A stretch of DNA of 64,000 nucleotides from an uncultured Bacteroidales bacterium (GCA_937892255.1 CALAUL010000081.1:19224-83223), one strand, 5' to 3'. Shown: positions 1-9,695, counted from the stretch's first letter. Notes: generated by a model from the letters alone, not told the origin. Made by a program: numbers and translations.

Positions 1-2
1 TG

Positions 3-1175
3 TGTGAACAAGCAGAAGCATTGATGGAATCATCATCAGCATCAAGTGCGTTCTTCGTATTACAGCAGTTGCATACTCAGTGGAAGAGCATAGGTCCTGT
101 TCCTCGTGCGGAGAGTGACGCACTGTGGGAGAGATTTCGTGTGGCTACATCGAAGGTGAACGAACGTTATCATAGACAGCAAGATAAGATTCGCGACAAA
201 GAGAAAGAAAACTACGAGAAGAAATTAGCTTTGTGCGAGGAGGTAGAGGCTCTTAGCAAGGTGACTTTCAAATCGGCTAAAGATTGTGATAAGGTTGTAA
301 ATCAGGTGTTGGAGATACAGCAGAAATGGCGAACCATAGGTTTCGCACCGAAGGAGCATAACGATGACATTTATGCTAGATTTAGAGCCTCTTGTGATGC
401 GATATTTGAGCACAAACGAACCTTTTACAAGGAGTATAATGGAATGCTCAGTGTAAACTTGACTAAGAAAATTGCGTTGTGTGAACGTGCAGAGTCTTTG
501 GCGGATAGTACGGATTGGAAGGTGACAACAGATACACTGATAGGATTGCAAAAACGTTGGAAAGAGATAGGACCTGTTGCGCATAAGCATTCAGATGAGG
601 TTTGGGTGCGATTCCGGACAGCGTGTGATAAGTTCTTCGAGAATAAGAATAAACATTTCAGTGGCCTCGATGAACAATACGAAGGCAATTTGGAAAAGAA
701 AATGGCTTTGATAGAGGAACTGAAAGCATGTCAATTGCCAGAAGATTCTGACGAGCAAATTAAGTTGTTGCAGTCGTTCCAGCAACGTTGGAATGAAATA
801 GGGTATGTCCCGATGAAGAAGAAGAATGAAGTAAATCAGATGTTCTCGCAGCTGATAAACAAACACTTTGATAAATTGGCATCGGACGATATGCAACGCA
901 ATATGCAACGCTTCAAAAGTCGTGTGGAGTTGATGTTACACGAAGAGTCGGGAATGGAAAAGTTGAATCATGAACGCAATAAACTTATCACTAAGTTGCG
1001 TCAAATGGAGAGTGATGTTGTGACGTTGGAGAACAATATCGGATTCTTCTCGAAGTCGAAACAGTCGGACAGAATGATAAACGAAGTGAAGGAGAAGATA
1101 AAAGTGGCGAAGCAGAATATTGATGTCATAAATGAAAAGTTAGACATTCTTGACGCAGTTGTGAAAGACGACTAA
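3..1175 (+). CDS. DUF349 repeat protein (5' end outside window)
   Basis: The frame is open to the left edge of the window, so this is the C-terminal part of a longer protein of at least 390 residues. Four DUF349 helical repeats are visible, each with a W-x-x-I-G-x-x-P core and a downstream R/M-F-x-x-x-C/L segment, near visible residues 25, 105, 180 and 255. The last 90 residues are charged, heptad-like and probably coiled coil. DUF349 proteins are common in Bacteroidota; their function is not established. A hairpin with a T-rich tail follows the stop codon, so this is probably the last gene of its transcript. The ATG at 24 is internal and should not be taken as the start. Confidence 0.85.
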   Translation, partial: CEQAEALMESSSASSAFFVLQQLHTQWKSIGPVPRAESDALWERFRVATSKVNERYHRQQDKIRDKEKENYEKKLALCEEVEALSKVTFKSAKDCDKVVNQVLEIQQKWRTIGFAPKEHNDDIYARFRASCDAIFEHKRTFYKEYNGMLSVNLTKKIALCERAESLADSTDWKVTTDTLIGLQKRWKEIGPVAHKHSDEVWVRFRTACDKFFENKNKHFSGLDEQYEGNLEKKMALIEELKACQLPEDSDEQIKLLQSFQQRWNEIGYVPMKKKNEVNQMFSQLINKHFDKLASDDMQRNMQRFKSRVELMLHEESGMEKLNHERNKLITKLRQMESDVVTLENNIGFFSKSKQSDRMINEVKEKIKVAKQNIDVINEKLDILDAVVKDD

Positions 1176-1202
1176 TGTAAAAGACGAAAAACGAATATTT
1201 TG

Positions 1203-1247
1203 AAGTTGCATGTTCGACAATGTTCGGCATGCAACTTCTTTCTTTTG
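1203..1247 (+). terminator. Intrinsic terminator after DUF349 gene
   Basis: A perfect 10-bp stem (AAGTTGCATG at 1203-1212 pairing with CATGCAACTT at 1228-1237), a 15-nt loop and a T-rich tail follow 27 bp after the stop codon. Confidence 0.75.
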
Positions 1248-1250
1248 TTG

Positions 1251-1305
1251 TTCTATCGTCATTCGAATAGCATTAGAACCTCGTTCGAACAGAATATGAA
1301 GTTTG
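1251..1305. repeat. 11-bp periodic array, core TTCGAA
   Basis: Units start at 1251, 1262, 1273, 1284 and 1295, exactly 11 bp apart: TTCTAT, TTCGAA, TTAGAA, TTCGAA and TATGAA, each followed by 5 unrelated bases. The core is a palindrome. The array lies in the non-coding gap before mutS2 and runs directly into a second array with a different core. Confidence 0.7.
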
Positions 1306-1311
1306 AGCCAA

Positions 1312-1366
1312 TGCAGACGTAGTGCATTTGCAGTGCAATGCCGATGCACACTTATTGCAAACTATA
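1312..1366. repeat. 11-bp periodic array, core TGCA
   Basis: Five units start at 1312, 1323, 1334, 1345 and 1356; each begins TGCA and is followed by 7 variable bases. The spacing is exactly 11 bp throughout. It ends about 100 bp before the mutS2 -7 box. A role as operator or iteron-like binding site is an inference from the one-helical-turn spacing. Confidence 0.8.
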
Positions 1367-1467
1367 GTTGTCTTGTTGTGCAGTTGTATGTCATTATAAT
1401 CAAAGTGAGTTTTATTTCACAGAACAAACAATCTCAATATAAATTTTAGACAGCTTCTAAAAATGAC

Positions 1468-1475
1468 TATCTTTG
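1468..1475 (+). promoter_or_regulatory. mutS2 promoter, -7 box TATCTTTG
   Basis: TATCTTTG matches the Bacteroidota -7 consensus TAnnTTTG and lies 21 nt before the mutS2 ATG. No clear TTTG -33 element is visible; a T-rich stretch at 1444-1447 is the best candidate. Confidence 0.65.
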
Positions 1476-1496
1476 CGCCAATATAGATAAGAATAG

Positions 1497-4004
1497 ATGA
1501 TGATATATCCGGATAATTTTGAACAGAAGATAAAGTTTGTCAAAGTACGTCAGATGGTCAAACAACTATGTTTAAGCCCATTGGGTGTGGAACAAGTTGA
1601 CAATATGGCTTTTATGACTGATTGTGACTTGGTGAAAGAACGACTGGGGGAGACATGGGAGATGTGTCATGTGATACAAGAAGAAGAGGGATTTGCGTTG
1701 ACGGAGTTTTTTGATATTCGAGATGCGTTGAATCGCATAAAGATAGAGGGGCTATATCTCGAAGAAGAGGAGTTGGCCTCAGTGGGGACGATATTAAAGC
1801 AAGTGAAGGGCGTAGTAACGTTTTTCACATCGGGCGAAAATCCCAAATATCCTTTGATGGCAAAGCAATCGGCAGATGTTATGTATTTCCCGGTGTTGAT
1901 GGAACGTATAGAGTCGATTTTGGATAAGTACGGGCGTATTAAAGATAATGCGTCGGCTGAATTGGCTCAGATACGTAGGGAAATATTGGCAAAACAGTCT
2001 GCTGTCACTAAGCGTATGAGTGCTATTCTTAAACAAGCTCAAGCCGATGGAATAGTTGATAGTGATGTGTCTATAGCTGTACGTGATGGAAGGACGGTGA
2101 TACCCGTTCCGGCAGCCAATAAACGTCGCTTGTCGGGTATTGTCCTCGATGAGTCATCGACAGGCAGAACGTCATTCATAGAGCCCACAGAGGTGGTCAT
2201 GTTGAATAACGAACTGCGAGAATTGGGTTATGCCGAACGTCGTGAGATGATAAAGATACTCACTGAAGTGTCAAATGCAATGCGACCATATCTGCCTGAT
2301 TTACTTTACTCTGTGAAGTATTTGTCGTATGTCGACTTTGTCAGGGCAAAAGCGAAATATGCTATTTCGATAGATGCTACTATGCCGATAGTAGAAAATC
2401 GTCAAGGTATGTATTGGTCGCAAGCAAGGCACCCGCTTTTGTATCTGCAACTTAAGAGTAAAGGCGAAAAGATTGTCCCTTTGGATATAGAATTGGAGTC
2501 ACCAATGCAACGTATTCTCATCATTTCAGGACCTAATGCCGGTGGAAAGTCTGTCTGTTTACAGACAGTCGGCATGTTGCAATACATGGTACAGTGTGGT
2601 ATGTTGGTGCCTATGGCAGAGGGCTCCAAGATGGGACTTTTCGATAAGATATTCATCGATATGGGCGACGAACAGAGCATAGAAAACGACCTCTCAACCT
2701 ATTCGTCTCATCTTACAAACATGAAACACTTTGTGCGTAATGCCTCAGGTCGTACGTTGGTGCTCATTGATGAGTTCGGAACAGGTACAGAGCCAATGCT
2801 TGGCGGTGCTATAGCAGAGAGTGTCTTGGCAGAACTAAACAGACGAAAGGTTTTTGGTGTCATAACGACCCATTACACCAACCTTAAGCATTTTGCAGCA
2901 CAGACAGAGGGAATATACAACGGTGCTATGCTCTTCGACACACACGCCATTCAGCCACTTTTTAAGTTGCAGATGGGACAGCCGGGAAGTTCATTCGCTT
3001 TTGAAATAGCTCGTAAAATAGGCCTTTCGGAGAGTATCTTGGCGGAAGCTAAGGAGAAAATGGGACAAGATCATTGGGACTTCGATAAACATCTGCGTGA
3101 GATAGTGAGAGATAAACGCTATTGGGAGACAAAACGTCAGCAAGTAAAGGAAAAGGATAAACGTCTTGCCGAAGTCCTTGAACGATATCAGAAGGAGCTG
3201 GAGAATGTAAAAAAAGAACGAAGAGAAATATTGGACAAGGCAAAACGTGAGGCCGAAATGCTGTTGGCTGAAGCAAATAAGAAGATAGAAAATACGATAC
3301 GAGAGATAAAAGAAGTTCAGGCCGAAAAAGAAAGAACCAAGCAGTTGCGTTCGGGACTTACTGATTTCAAAGACAAAGTTGCGGAAGACAATAATGAAGA
3401 CAACGACTCTTTGGAAAGAAAGATTGCTAAAATCAAAGAACGAGAGCGCAGACGAGCAGAGAAGAAACAAAAAGGTGGAGCGAATACAAATGAAGGCGTT
3501 AAGTTTGAATCTGACAACTCTGAGAAGAGAGCATTGGGCGTTGGCGATATGGTGTCAATAGATAATAACGAACATCAAGTCGGCGAAATTATTTCCCTCT
3601 CAAACAAAGAAGCCGTCGTCGCAGTTGGAAATTTGCGCACAACCATAAAGTTGTCACGACTCAATATCGTAAGTCGCAACGCAATAAAGAAAGGCCAAAA
3701 AAGTATGGTCAATGTCTATGTGTCGAATGTGGGAGAAGCCGTAAGGGAACGAAAGTTGAATTTCAAATCAGAACTCGATGTAAGAGGTATGCGAGCCGAT
3801 GAAGCGTTAGAGAAGGTCGCTCAGTTCGTTGACGAAGCAGTAATATGTGAACAGCCGCGACTTTCAATCCTTCATGGAAAAGGCAATGGCATATTGCGTC
3901 AGACGATACGTCAATATCTGAATACATTACTCTTTGTGGAAAGTGTCCGCGATGAGCATGTGCAGTTTGGTGGCGCAGGAATAACGATAGTGGAGATAGG
4001 GTAG
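1497..4004 (+). CDS. mutS2: MutS2 family ATPase/endonuclease
   Basis: This is a full-length MutS2 of 835 residues, slightly longer than the usual 780-800. The MutS core and clamp come first, followed by the ABC-type ATPase with Walker A GPNAGGKS near residue 345 and Walker B LVLIDEFGTG near 420. A long charged coiled coil spans about 520-660, and the C-terminal Smr domain starts near 759, with LDVRGM and the H-G-K-G loop (LHGKGNG). MutS2 proteins act on branched DNA or stalled, collided ribosomes rather than in mismatch repair; which applies here cannot be told from sequence. The gene has its own promoter and probably forms a transcript with mltG and ftsE. Two adjacent ATG codons open it; either could be used. 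Confidence 0.96.
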   Translation: MMIYPDNFEQKIKFVKVRQMVKQLCLSPLGVEQVDNMAFMTDCDLVKERLGETWEMCHVIQEEEGFALTEFFDIRDALNRIKIEGLYLEEEELASVGTILKQVKGVVTFFTSGENPKYPLMAKQSADVMYFPVLMERIESILDKYGRIKDNASAELAQIRREILAKQSAVTKRMSAILKQAQADGIVDSDVSIAVRDGRTVIPVPAANKRRLSGIVLDESSTGRTSFIEPTEVVMLNNELRELGYAERREMIKILTEVSNAMRPYLPDLLYSVKYLSYVDFVRAKAKYAISIDATMPIVENRQGMYWSQARHPLLYLQLKSKGEKIVPLDIELESPMQRILIISGPNAGGKSVCLQTVGMLQYMVQCGMLVPMAEGSKMGLFDKIFIDMGDEQSIENDLSTYSSHLTNMKHFVRNASGRTLVLIDEFGTGTEPMLGGAIAESVLAELNRRKVFGVITTHYTNLKHFAAQTEGIYNGAMLFDTHAIQPLFKLQMGQPGSSFAFEIARKIGLSESILAEAKEKMGQDHWDFDKHLREIVRDKRYWETKRQQVKEKDKRLAEVLERYQKELENVKKERREILDKAKREAEMLLAEANKKIENTIREIKEVQAEKERTKQLRSGLTDFKDKVAEDNNEDNDSLERKIAKIKERERRRAEKKQKGGANTNEGVKFESDNSEKRALGVGDMVSIDNNEHQVGEIISLSNKEAVVAVGNLRTTIKLSRLNIVSRNAIKKGQKSMVNVYVSNVGEAVRERKLNFKSELDVRGMRADEALEKVAQFVDEAVICEQPRLSILHGKGNGILRQTIRQYLNTLLFVESVRDEHVQFGGAGITIVEIG

Positions 4005-4088
4005 AAAACGAGGAAAGAACAACATAAAAGGGTTACAAATAGGTTTATTTAATGATAATCGTTATATTTACACGATTTTTGATAAGTC

Positions 4089-5150
4089 ATGGCGATAAAG
4101 AGAACGACAAATAACGGGGTGAGTAAAATGAGATTGATAATATACAGTCTCATAGGATTGTTGGTGGTTTGCGGAGGTGTGTTGGCAATGAAAACACTGA
4201 CAAAATCGGTAGTAAATCTAAAAGGAGAAAAGACCGAATTTCTGTATATACCAACAGACGCTACATTCGATGATGTCAAGCAACTTTTGAGAATGAAAGA
4301 TTGGCTTTCTGATGATGTTACCTTTACGCTGATAGCTCAATGGATGAATTATATTGGCAACGTCAAACCGGGCTGTTATGAATTGTCAGATGGTATGACG
4401 GCGCGAGAATTAGTCGGGAAATTGCGAAGTGGCAATCAGAAGCCATTTAATGTTACGTTCAACAATATTCGTCAGCTCTCACAGTTGGCCGGAAAGGTGT
4501 CGGCAGTGCTGGAATGCGACTCGGCGGAGTATCTTCGCGCTATGACAGACGAGAATCTAATTGCAGAGTTCGGGTTCACAAGAGAGACATTTCCCGCAAT
4601 GTTCATTCCCAATACATACCAATTCATGTGGAATACCGACGGCGAACAATGGGTGCGTCGTATGCATAGCGAATACGACAAATTCTGGACAAAAGAACGT
4701 CAGCACAAAGCCGACTCATTAGGATTGACACGAATGGAAGTTAGTACATTGGCATCTATAATAGAAGAAGAGACAAATAAGAGAGATGAGTATCCGATAA
4801 TAGCAGGATTGTATCTCAACCGCTTGCGTATTGGAATGCCATTACAAGCTTGTCCGACAATAAAATATGCGTTGGGAGACTTTACCCTTCGCAGAATATT
4901 GACAAAGCATCTGCAAGTGGAATCTCCATACAACACTTACCAAAACACCGGGTTACCTCCGGGACCTATTCGTATACCGTCAATAGTCGTCATAGATGCT
5001 GTGCTAAATGCAACAGCGCACAAATATCTGTATATGTGCGCCCGTCCGGATGGCTCAGGACGACACAACTTTGCGTCGACAGGAGCAGAACATGCTCGCA
5101 ATGCACGCATATATCAGCAGGAGTTAAATAAAAAGAAAATATACCGATAA
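4089..5150 (+). CDS. mltG: Endolytic transglycosylase MltG (YceG-like)
   Basis: MltG cleaves nascent glycan strands at the inner membrane and helps to set peptidoglycan strand length. The 353-residue protein has a short cytoplasmic N-terminus, one membrane segment at about 15-35, a small LysM-like region, and the YceG domain with the segment ASIIEEET near residue 221, which holds the catalytic glutamate. The conserved PNTYQF and LPPGPI segments are also present. A second ATG at 4131 lies just before the membrane segment and is a possible alternative start. It lies 84 bp after mutS2 and 11 bp before the ftsE-like gene, so co-transcription is likely. Confidence 0.95.
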   Translation: MAIKRTTNNGVSKMRLIIYSLIGLLVVCGGVLAMKTLTKSVVNLKGEKTEFLYIPTDATFDDVKQLLRMKDWLSDDVTFTLIAQWMNYIGNVKPGCYELSDGMTARELVGKLRSGNQKPFNVTFNNIRQLSQLAGKVSAVLECDSAEYLRAMTDENLIAEFGFTRETFPAMFIPNTYQFMWNTDGEQWVRRMHSEYDKFWTKERQHKADSLGLTRMEVSTLASIIEEETNKRDEYPIIAGLYLNRLRIGMPLQACPTIKYALGDFTLRRILTKHLQVESPYNTYQNTGLPPGPIRIPSIVVIDAVLNATAHKYLYMCARPDGSGRHNFASTGAEHARNARIYQQELNKKKIYR

Positions 5151-5161
5151 AATATACATAC

Positions 5162-5893
5162 ATGGCAAAGAAAGATGAACGACCTATAATCAACGAAAGT
5201 GGCTGTATCATTGAGTTGCGTAATGTAACAGTCTTGCAAGAAGAAAATATAGTCTTGCGAGATGTGAATATATCCATTACCTCAGGAGAGTTTGTATACC
5301 TGATAGGCAGAGTGGGCAGTGGAAAGTCAAGTCTGTTGAAAACCTTATATGGAGACCTTCCTTTCAATGGAGGAGAAGGCTTTGTCTTGGGCTATGACTT
5401 GAATAATCTGCATCGAAGGGAATTGCCATTCTTGCGTCGTCGTATGGGTGTGGTATTTCAAGACTTTCAATTGTTATCAGATCGTAGCGTCTATGACAAT
5501 CTCACATTTGTGCTGAAGGCTACCGGTTGGACTTCAAAACCGGAAATGGACAAGCGTATACGTGATGTCCTCTCGCAAGTAGACATGGTTCATAAAGGAT
5601 ATAAATTGCCACATCAACTCTCTGGTGGAGAACAGCAACGTATTGCCATTGCACGAGCTTTGCTCAACAAACCATCTCTTATCGTAGCTGATGAACCGAC
5701 AGGAAACCTCGACCCCGATACAACAGAGTCGCTGATGGAACTGCTCCGTCAGATTAATAAAAACGGAACAACTATTATCATGGCAACGCATAATTACAAC
5801 GTGATAAAGAAGTTCGCAGCAAGGACATTGAAGTGCGAAAATTCAATTGTCAGCGAAGTCGTTGAAGAGGAAGAGGTATTGGATATGATGTAG
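5162..5893 (+). CDS. ftsE: FtsE-like ABC transporter ATP-binding protein
   Basis: This 243-residue single-domain ABC ATPase has Walker [10 protein letters not shown] near residue 47, the signature LSGGEQQR near 153 and Walker [13 protein letters not shown] near 175. It looks like the FtsE branch, which with FtsX controls septal peptidoglycan hydrolases. A location just after mltG fits a cell-wall role. No ftsX lies next to it, so the FtsE name rests on sequence resemblance; a LolD-type ATPase is the main alternative. Confidence 0.85.
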   Translation: MAKKDERPIINESGCIIELRNVTVLQEENIVLRDVNISITSGEFVYLIGRVGSGKSSLLKTLYGDLPFNGGEGFVLGYDLNNLHRRELPFLRRRMGVVFQDFQLLSDRSVYDNLTFVLKATGWTSKPEMDKRIRDVLSQVDMVHKGYKLPHQLSGGEQQRIAIARALLNKPSLIVADEPTGNLDPDTTESLMELLRQINKNGTTIIMATHNYNVIKKFAARTLKCENSIVSEVVEEEEVLDMM

Positions 5894-5916
5894 AAAAAAA
5901 TGCCTGACAAATAAAT

Positions 5917-6414
5917 ATGGGACAATATAAATGGTATGCGGTATATACCAAGTCACGAGCAGAAAAAAAGGTCGTAGAGGCTTTAGATAAGAAGGGAATA
6001 AGGTCGTATTTGCCTATAAGAACGATAGAACGCAAATGGAAGGATAGACGTAAGAAAATTGATGTGCCAATTATAGCATCGTATGTCTTTGTATACATGG
6101 ACATTGACACGCAAAAAGCAGAAATGTATAACATAACCGGATTCGTCTCTTATGTGTCGGAAAATAGACAACCAAAACCTATACCGGAGAGCGAAATAGA
6201 TATGATGCGAAAGGCCGTCGATAGTACATGGACATTAGAGGTTAATAACAATACATTTGTAAAAGGCCAAAGGGTAAAACTTAGACGAGAACCGTTGAAA
6301 GGTTTAGAAGGAATAGTGACGGATGTCAGTTCAAAAAAAGTACATTTGGTGCTGCCCGCTATCGGCGTAACATTAGTCGTAGATTTGGAACATGCCGATT
6401 TCGACTATTTGTAA
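5917..6414 (+). CDS. NusG paralogue, UpxY-like transcription antiterminator
   Basis: The 165-residue protein begins with the NusG N-terminal signature (KWYAVYTKSRAEKKV) and has a C-terminal KOW-like region (RVKLRREPLKGLEGIV) near residues 110-135. It is more like the UpxY group of NusG paralogues than like housekeeping NusG: it has the L-P-I-R-T-I-E-R-K-W segment and no long insert. In Bacteroides, UpxY proteins suppress premature termination in capsule operons. Here no polysaccharide operon follows; the next gene is galM, which has its own promoter. It starts 23 bp after the ATPase gene. Confidence 0.85.
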   Translation: MGQYKWYAVYTKSRAEKKVVEALDKKGIRSYLPIRTIERKWKDRRKKIDVPIIASYVFVYMDIDTQKAEMYNITGFVSYVSENRQPKPIPESEIDMMRKAVDSTWTLEVNNNTFVKGQRVKLRREPLKGLEGIVTDVSSKKVHLVLPAIGVTLVVDLEHADFDYL

Positions 6415-6475
6415 GTGCAAAACCACATTTTTGGAATACGACATTTCGTCTCAAAAAAATGAAAAATAGAATATG

Positions 6476-6507
6476 TTTGGTTTTCGTGCAAAATATAGTT
6501 ACTTTTG
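6476..6507 (+). promoter_or_regulatory. galM promoter
   Basis: A TTTG -33 element (6476-6479) and TACTTTTG -7 box (6500-6507) are separated by 20 bp. The -7 box overlaps the in-frame TTG at 6505, which excludes that codon as the start and points to the ATG at 6523 or 6535. Confidence 0.75.
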
Positions 6508-6522
6508 CGCAGAATAGTTAAA

Positions 6523-7581
6523 ATGCTAAATGATATGAAATTAACGAAACAATCCATGGGATTCATTGGTGATAATGAAGTCCTGACGTATGAGTTGCAA
6601 AACGATGGAGGAATGATCGTAAAGATAACAAACATTGGCGCAACCATCATGAGCATATATGCCGCAGACAAGAATGGTAAATTCGAAGATGTGGTATTGG
6701 GTTTTGATGACCCTAAGAAGTATTTGGACGAGACATATCTCAATGATAGTTTTTTCCTCGGTGCAACGATAGGTCGATTTGCCAATCGTATAAAAGATGG
6801 TAAATTTACTATAGACTCTAAAGTGTATGATTTGGAGATAAACAATGGTCCTAACCATCTACATGGGGGAACAGGTTCATATCATACAAAATTCTGGGCG
6901 TCGGAAGGATTTGAAAGTGATTCGCGCGTAGGAGTGAAAATGTCATACGTCAGTCCTCACATGGAGAATGGTTATCCGGGAGAACTTACAGTAAACGTCG
7001 TATTTACGTTGACAAATAATAATGAACTTCAGATTAACTATCAGGCAAAGACAGACAAAAAGACTGTCCTTAACTTGACAAATCATAGTTATTTCAATCT
7101 CGCAGCAAAAGGCAATATCTTCGACACCTTTGTATTGATGCAGGCAGACAAATATACCCCAAAAGATGAGACAAATATTCCTTATGGCGATATCGAAAGC
7201 GTGAAAGGTACAGCTCTTGACTTTACAATTGAACACAAGATTGGAGAGAGAGTTCACATGTATGAAGATGGATATGACCACAATCTTGTTATAAATGGTG
7301 TTCAAGGCGAATTGCGTTTAGCAGCTGAGGCATGGGACGTAGAGAGTGGACGTAAGATGGAGTTCTATACAACAGAGCCAGGCTTCCAATTCTACACAGG
7401 ACATTATCTTAACGGAAATTACGAACGTAATGGATTGACATTTAGCTCATACGCCGGTTTCTGTTTTGAAGCACAGCATTATCCGGACTCTCCTAACCAT
7501 GCGTCATTCCCAACAACGCTTTTGAAACCGGGTGAGACATATTCTCAAACAACAGTATACAAGTTTGGAATAAAGGAATAA
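6523..7581 (+). CDS. galM: Aldose 1-epimerase (galactose mutarotase)
   Basis: The enzyme interconverts the alpha and beta anomers of aldohexoses before their use in the Leloir pathway. The protein has the GalM signatures: GATIGRFANRI, N-G-P-N-H-L-H-G-G with a conserved histidine, the catalytic histidine in LTNHSYFNL, and the glutamate segment FCFEAQHYPDSPN near the C-terminus. The length of about 350 residues is normal. I chose the ATG at 6523 because the upstream in-frame TTG lies inside the promoter; the ATG at 6535 is also possible. No signal peptide is visible, so it should be cytoplasmic. A terminator follows. Confidence 0.93.
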   Translation: MLNDMKLTKQSMGFIGDNEVLTYELQNDGGMIVKITNIGATIMSIYAADKNGKFEDVVLGFDDPKKYLDETYLNDSFFLGATIGRFANRIKDGKFTIDSKVYDLEINNGPNHLHGGTGSYHTKFWASEGFESDSRVGVKMSYVSPHMENGYPGELTVNVVFTLTNNNELQINYQAKTDKKTVLNLTNHSYFNLAAKGNIFDTFVLMQADKYTPKDETNIPYGDIESVKGTALDFTIEHKIGERVHMYEDGYDHNLVINGVQGELRLAAEAWDVESGRKMEFYTTEPGFQFYTGHYLNGNYERNGLTFSSYAGFCFEAQHYPDSPNHASFPTTLLKPGETYSQTTVYKFGIKE

Positions 7582-7613
7582 GTTTCATGTTTTTGGCACG
7601 ATTTTGATATATG

Positions 7614-7648
7614 ACACACGTCTGATTTATTGGGCGTGTGTTTTTTCA
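7614..7648 (+). terminator. Terminator after galM
   Basis: ACACACG at 7614-7620 pairs with CGTGTGT at 7635-7641, followed by a run of T. It lies 32 bp after the galM stop. Confidence 0.75.
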
Positions 7649-7707
7649 TGAAACATTCTCACGATAGGCGCACTTATTAGCGCACAATCTGTAATTTGAC
7701 AATATTA

Positions 7708-7750
7708 AATGCGTATTTAAGAGTCCTTTAATACTACTTAAATACGCATT
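7708..7750. repeat. Perfect 14-bp inverted repeat in convergent gap
   Basis: AATGCGTATTTAAG at 7708-7721 is the exact reverse complement of 7737-7750, with a 15-nt loop. It sits between the convergent galM and purC genes. It has no T-run on the minus side, so it is not a classic terminator for purC, though it may be a transcript-end stabilising hairpin. Confidence 0.65.
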
Positions 7751-7777
7751 GTTATCTGTTTGTCTTATTCTTTTCTC

Positions 7778-8722
7778 TTAGTTGAGAAGGAAAGTCGTTA
7801 CATTCTTTTCAATTCGTTTTTCGATGTTGTCACTTTCTGACTTGACAAACTTCTCGCCTGTGATATTCTCGTACAACTCGATGTAACGTTCTGTTATTGA
7901 TGCCACAATGTCGTCTGTCATTTCGGGAATAACTTGTCCATTTTTGCCCTGGAAGCCATTATCCATAAGCCACTGACGTACGAACTCTTTCGAGAGCTGA
8001 CGTTGAGCCTCTCCTTTCTCAAAACGCTCTTGATAACCTTCGGCGTAGAAGTAGCGAGATGAGTCCGGAGTATGTATCTCGTCGATGAGATATATCTTGC
8101 CATCGCGTTTGCCAAATTCATATTTAGTGTCAACGAGGATAAGTCCCTTTTTGCTTGCAATCTCTGTGCCACGTTGGAAGAGAGCGTAAGTGTATTTTTC
8201 GAGCTGTTCATAATCCTCTTTGCTGACAAGACCTTGTGCTATTATCTCTTCCTTAGATATGTTTTCATCATGACCCTCGTCTGCTTTTGTCGTCGGAGTG
8301 ATGATCGGCTTGTCGAACTTCTGGTTTTCCTTCATTCCGTCTGGGAGCTGAATACCACAGATCATTCTGTTGCCGGCCTTGTAGTCGCGCCATGCACTGC
8401 CCGTTAGATATCCGCGGATAACCATCTCAACTTTAAACGGCTCGCACTTAACACCAATTGTTACCATTGGGTCTGGGGTCGCTATTTTCCAGTTGGGAAC
8501 AATGTCGGTTGTGGCATCGAGAAACTTAGCTGCTATTTGGTTCAATACCTGTCCTTTGAAAGGAATACCTTTTGGCAATACCACGTCGAATGCAGAAATA
8601 CGGTCGCTCACAACCATTGCCATATAACGATTGTTGATGTTGTATACATCGCGCACTTTACCCTTATAGACGCTCTTCTGTCCCGGGAAATTAAAGTTGG
8701 TTTCTACTACAGCTTTACTCAT
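7778..8722 (-). CDS. purC: Phosphoribosylaminoimidazole-succinocarboxamide synthase
   Basis: SAICAR synthase joins CAIR and aspartate in de novo purine synthesis. The 314-residue length fits the longer bacterial form. Recognisable segments include KGKVRDVYN near the N-terminus, [11 protein letters not shown], the [17 protein letters not shown] core ([14 protein letters not shown]) and LVDTKYEFG, which carry nucleotide and substrate contacts. Its start overlaps the 3' end of the phoH-like gene by 8 bp, so the two are translationally coupled and transcribed leftward together. Confidence 0.96.
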   Translation of the reverse strand: MSKAVVETNFNFPGQKSVYKGKVRDVYNINNRYMAMVVSDRISAFDVVLPKGIPFKGQVLNQIAAKFLDATTDIVPNWKIATPDPMVTIGVKCEPFKVEMVIRGYLTGSAWRDYKAGNRMICGIQLPDGMKENQKFDKPIITPTTKADEGHDENISKEEIIAQGLVSKEDYEQLEKYTYALFQRGTEIASKKGLILVDTKYEFGKRDGKIYLIDEIHTPDSSRYFYAEGYQERFEKGEAQRQLSKEFVRQWLMDNGFQGKNGQVIPEMTDDIVASITERYIELYENITGEKFVKSESDNIEKRIEKNVTTFLLN

Positions 8723-9695
8723 TTGTATTGATATTTTTAATTGTTTTCTTTGTCTTTTTGCTCTCGGCGTTGTCGAAGGCGTCGACTATGCGCTGAACGA
8801 GTTTGTGTCTCACTATGTCATTAGCACCAAATTCTACGATTTTAAGTCCTTCAACGTTACGCAATATCTTCATGCAGTATATCAGACCGCTGTTTGTTGT
8901 CTGAGGTAGGTCTATCTGTGTTACATCGCCTGTGATGACGAATTTCGCATTTTGTCCCATGCGGGTAAGGAACATCTTTATTTGTGGAATGGTCGTGTTC
9001 TGAGCCTCATCGAGAATGACAAATGCGTTGCTGAGCGTTCTGCCTCGCATAAAGGCCAACGGCGCAATCTGTATGACGCCTGTTTCGAGAAACTCTTTGA
9101 GTTTCAATGCCGGTATCATATCCGATAGCGCGTCATATAGAGGTTGTAGATAAGGATCGATTTTCTCTTTCATGTCGCCGGGAAGGAATCCCAACTTCTC
9201 TCCGGCTTCAACAGCTGGTCGACTGAGAATAATGCGTTTGACACTCCTGTTTTTCAGTGCTCTGACGGCTAATGCTATTGCAAGGTATGTCTTGCCCGAA
9301 CCGGCGGGTCCAACGGCAAAGAGCATATCGTTATCTGATGCCGCATCGACAAGGTGTTGCTGGTTGGTGCTTCGTGGTTTGATAGGGTGCCCGTCGACAG
9401 AGTGTACAATGGTCGTGCCATCGTTGGGACGAAGCATATTGATATTGCCCGACATGATGTCGGTAATAGCCTTTTCTGTCAGGACGTTATATTCGTGATA
9501 ATATTGTATGAGTGCTGTAATCTTTTCCTCAAAGTCGGCTACCATTTCGGCATCTCCCATCGCTTTTATCCAGTTGCCTCGGCATACGACATTGAGCTTT
9601 GGAAAAGAACTTCTAATGAGCTCCAACTTGGAATTGTTCGTTCCACAGAACTCAATTAGGTCTACTTGTTCCAAATAGATTAGTTTTTCAATCAT
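8715..9695 (-). CDS. phoH: PhoH-like ATPase
   Basis: This is a 326-residue PhoH family protein. The N-terminal half has an RNA-binding-like region, and the P-loop NTPase has Walker A GPAGSGKT at residues 129-136 and Walker B-like FVILDEAQN near 230. The PhoH (YbeZ-type) family is linked to RNA metabolism and often sits with ybeY; no ybeY is seen here. It is the first gene of a two-gene minus-strand unit with purC. Confidence 0.93.
   Translation of the reverse strand: MIEKLIYLEQVDLIEFCGTNNSKLELIRSSFPKLNVVCRGNWIKAMGDAEMVADFEEKITALIQYYHEYNVLTEKAITDIMSGNINMLRPNDGTTIVHSVDGHPIKPRSTNQQHLVDAASDNDMLFAVGPAGSGKTYLAIALAVRALKNRSVKRIILSRPAVEAGEKLGFLPGDMKEKIDPYLQPLYDALSDMIPALKLKEFLETGVIQIAPLAFMRGRTLSNAFVILDEAQNTTIPQIKMFLTRMGQNAKFVITGDVTQIDLPQTTNSGLIYCMKILRNVEGLKIVEFGANDIVRHKLVQRIVDAFDNAESKKTKKTIKNINTNE

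Larger units (their letters stand above)
1176..1496. other. Intergenic region before mutS2
   Basis: This 321-bp gap holds the DUF349 terminator, two abutting 11-bp periodic arrays (1251-1366) and the mutS2 promoter. I see no coding sequence in it. Confidence 0.7.

Noticed and set aside
6505..6522. TTG start for galM
   Set aside because: The codon is part of the -7 box TACTTTTG, so it cannot be in the mRNA from that promoter.
7668..7685. Two copies of GCGCAC 12 bp apart
   Set aside because: Only two units and the wrong spacing for the 11-bp class.
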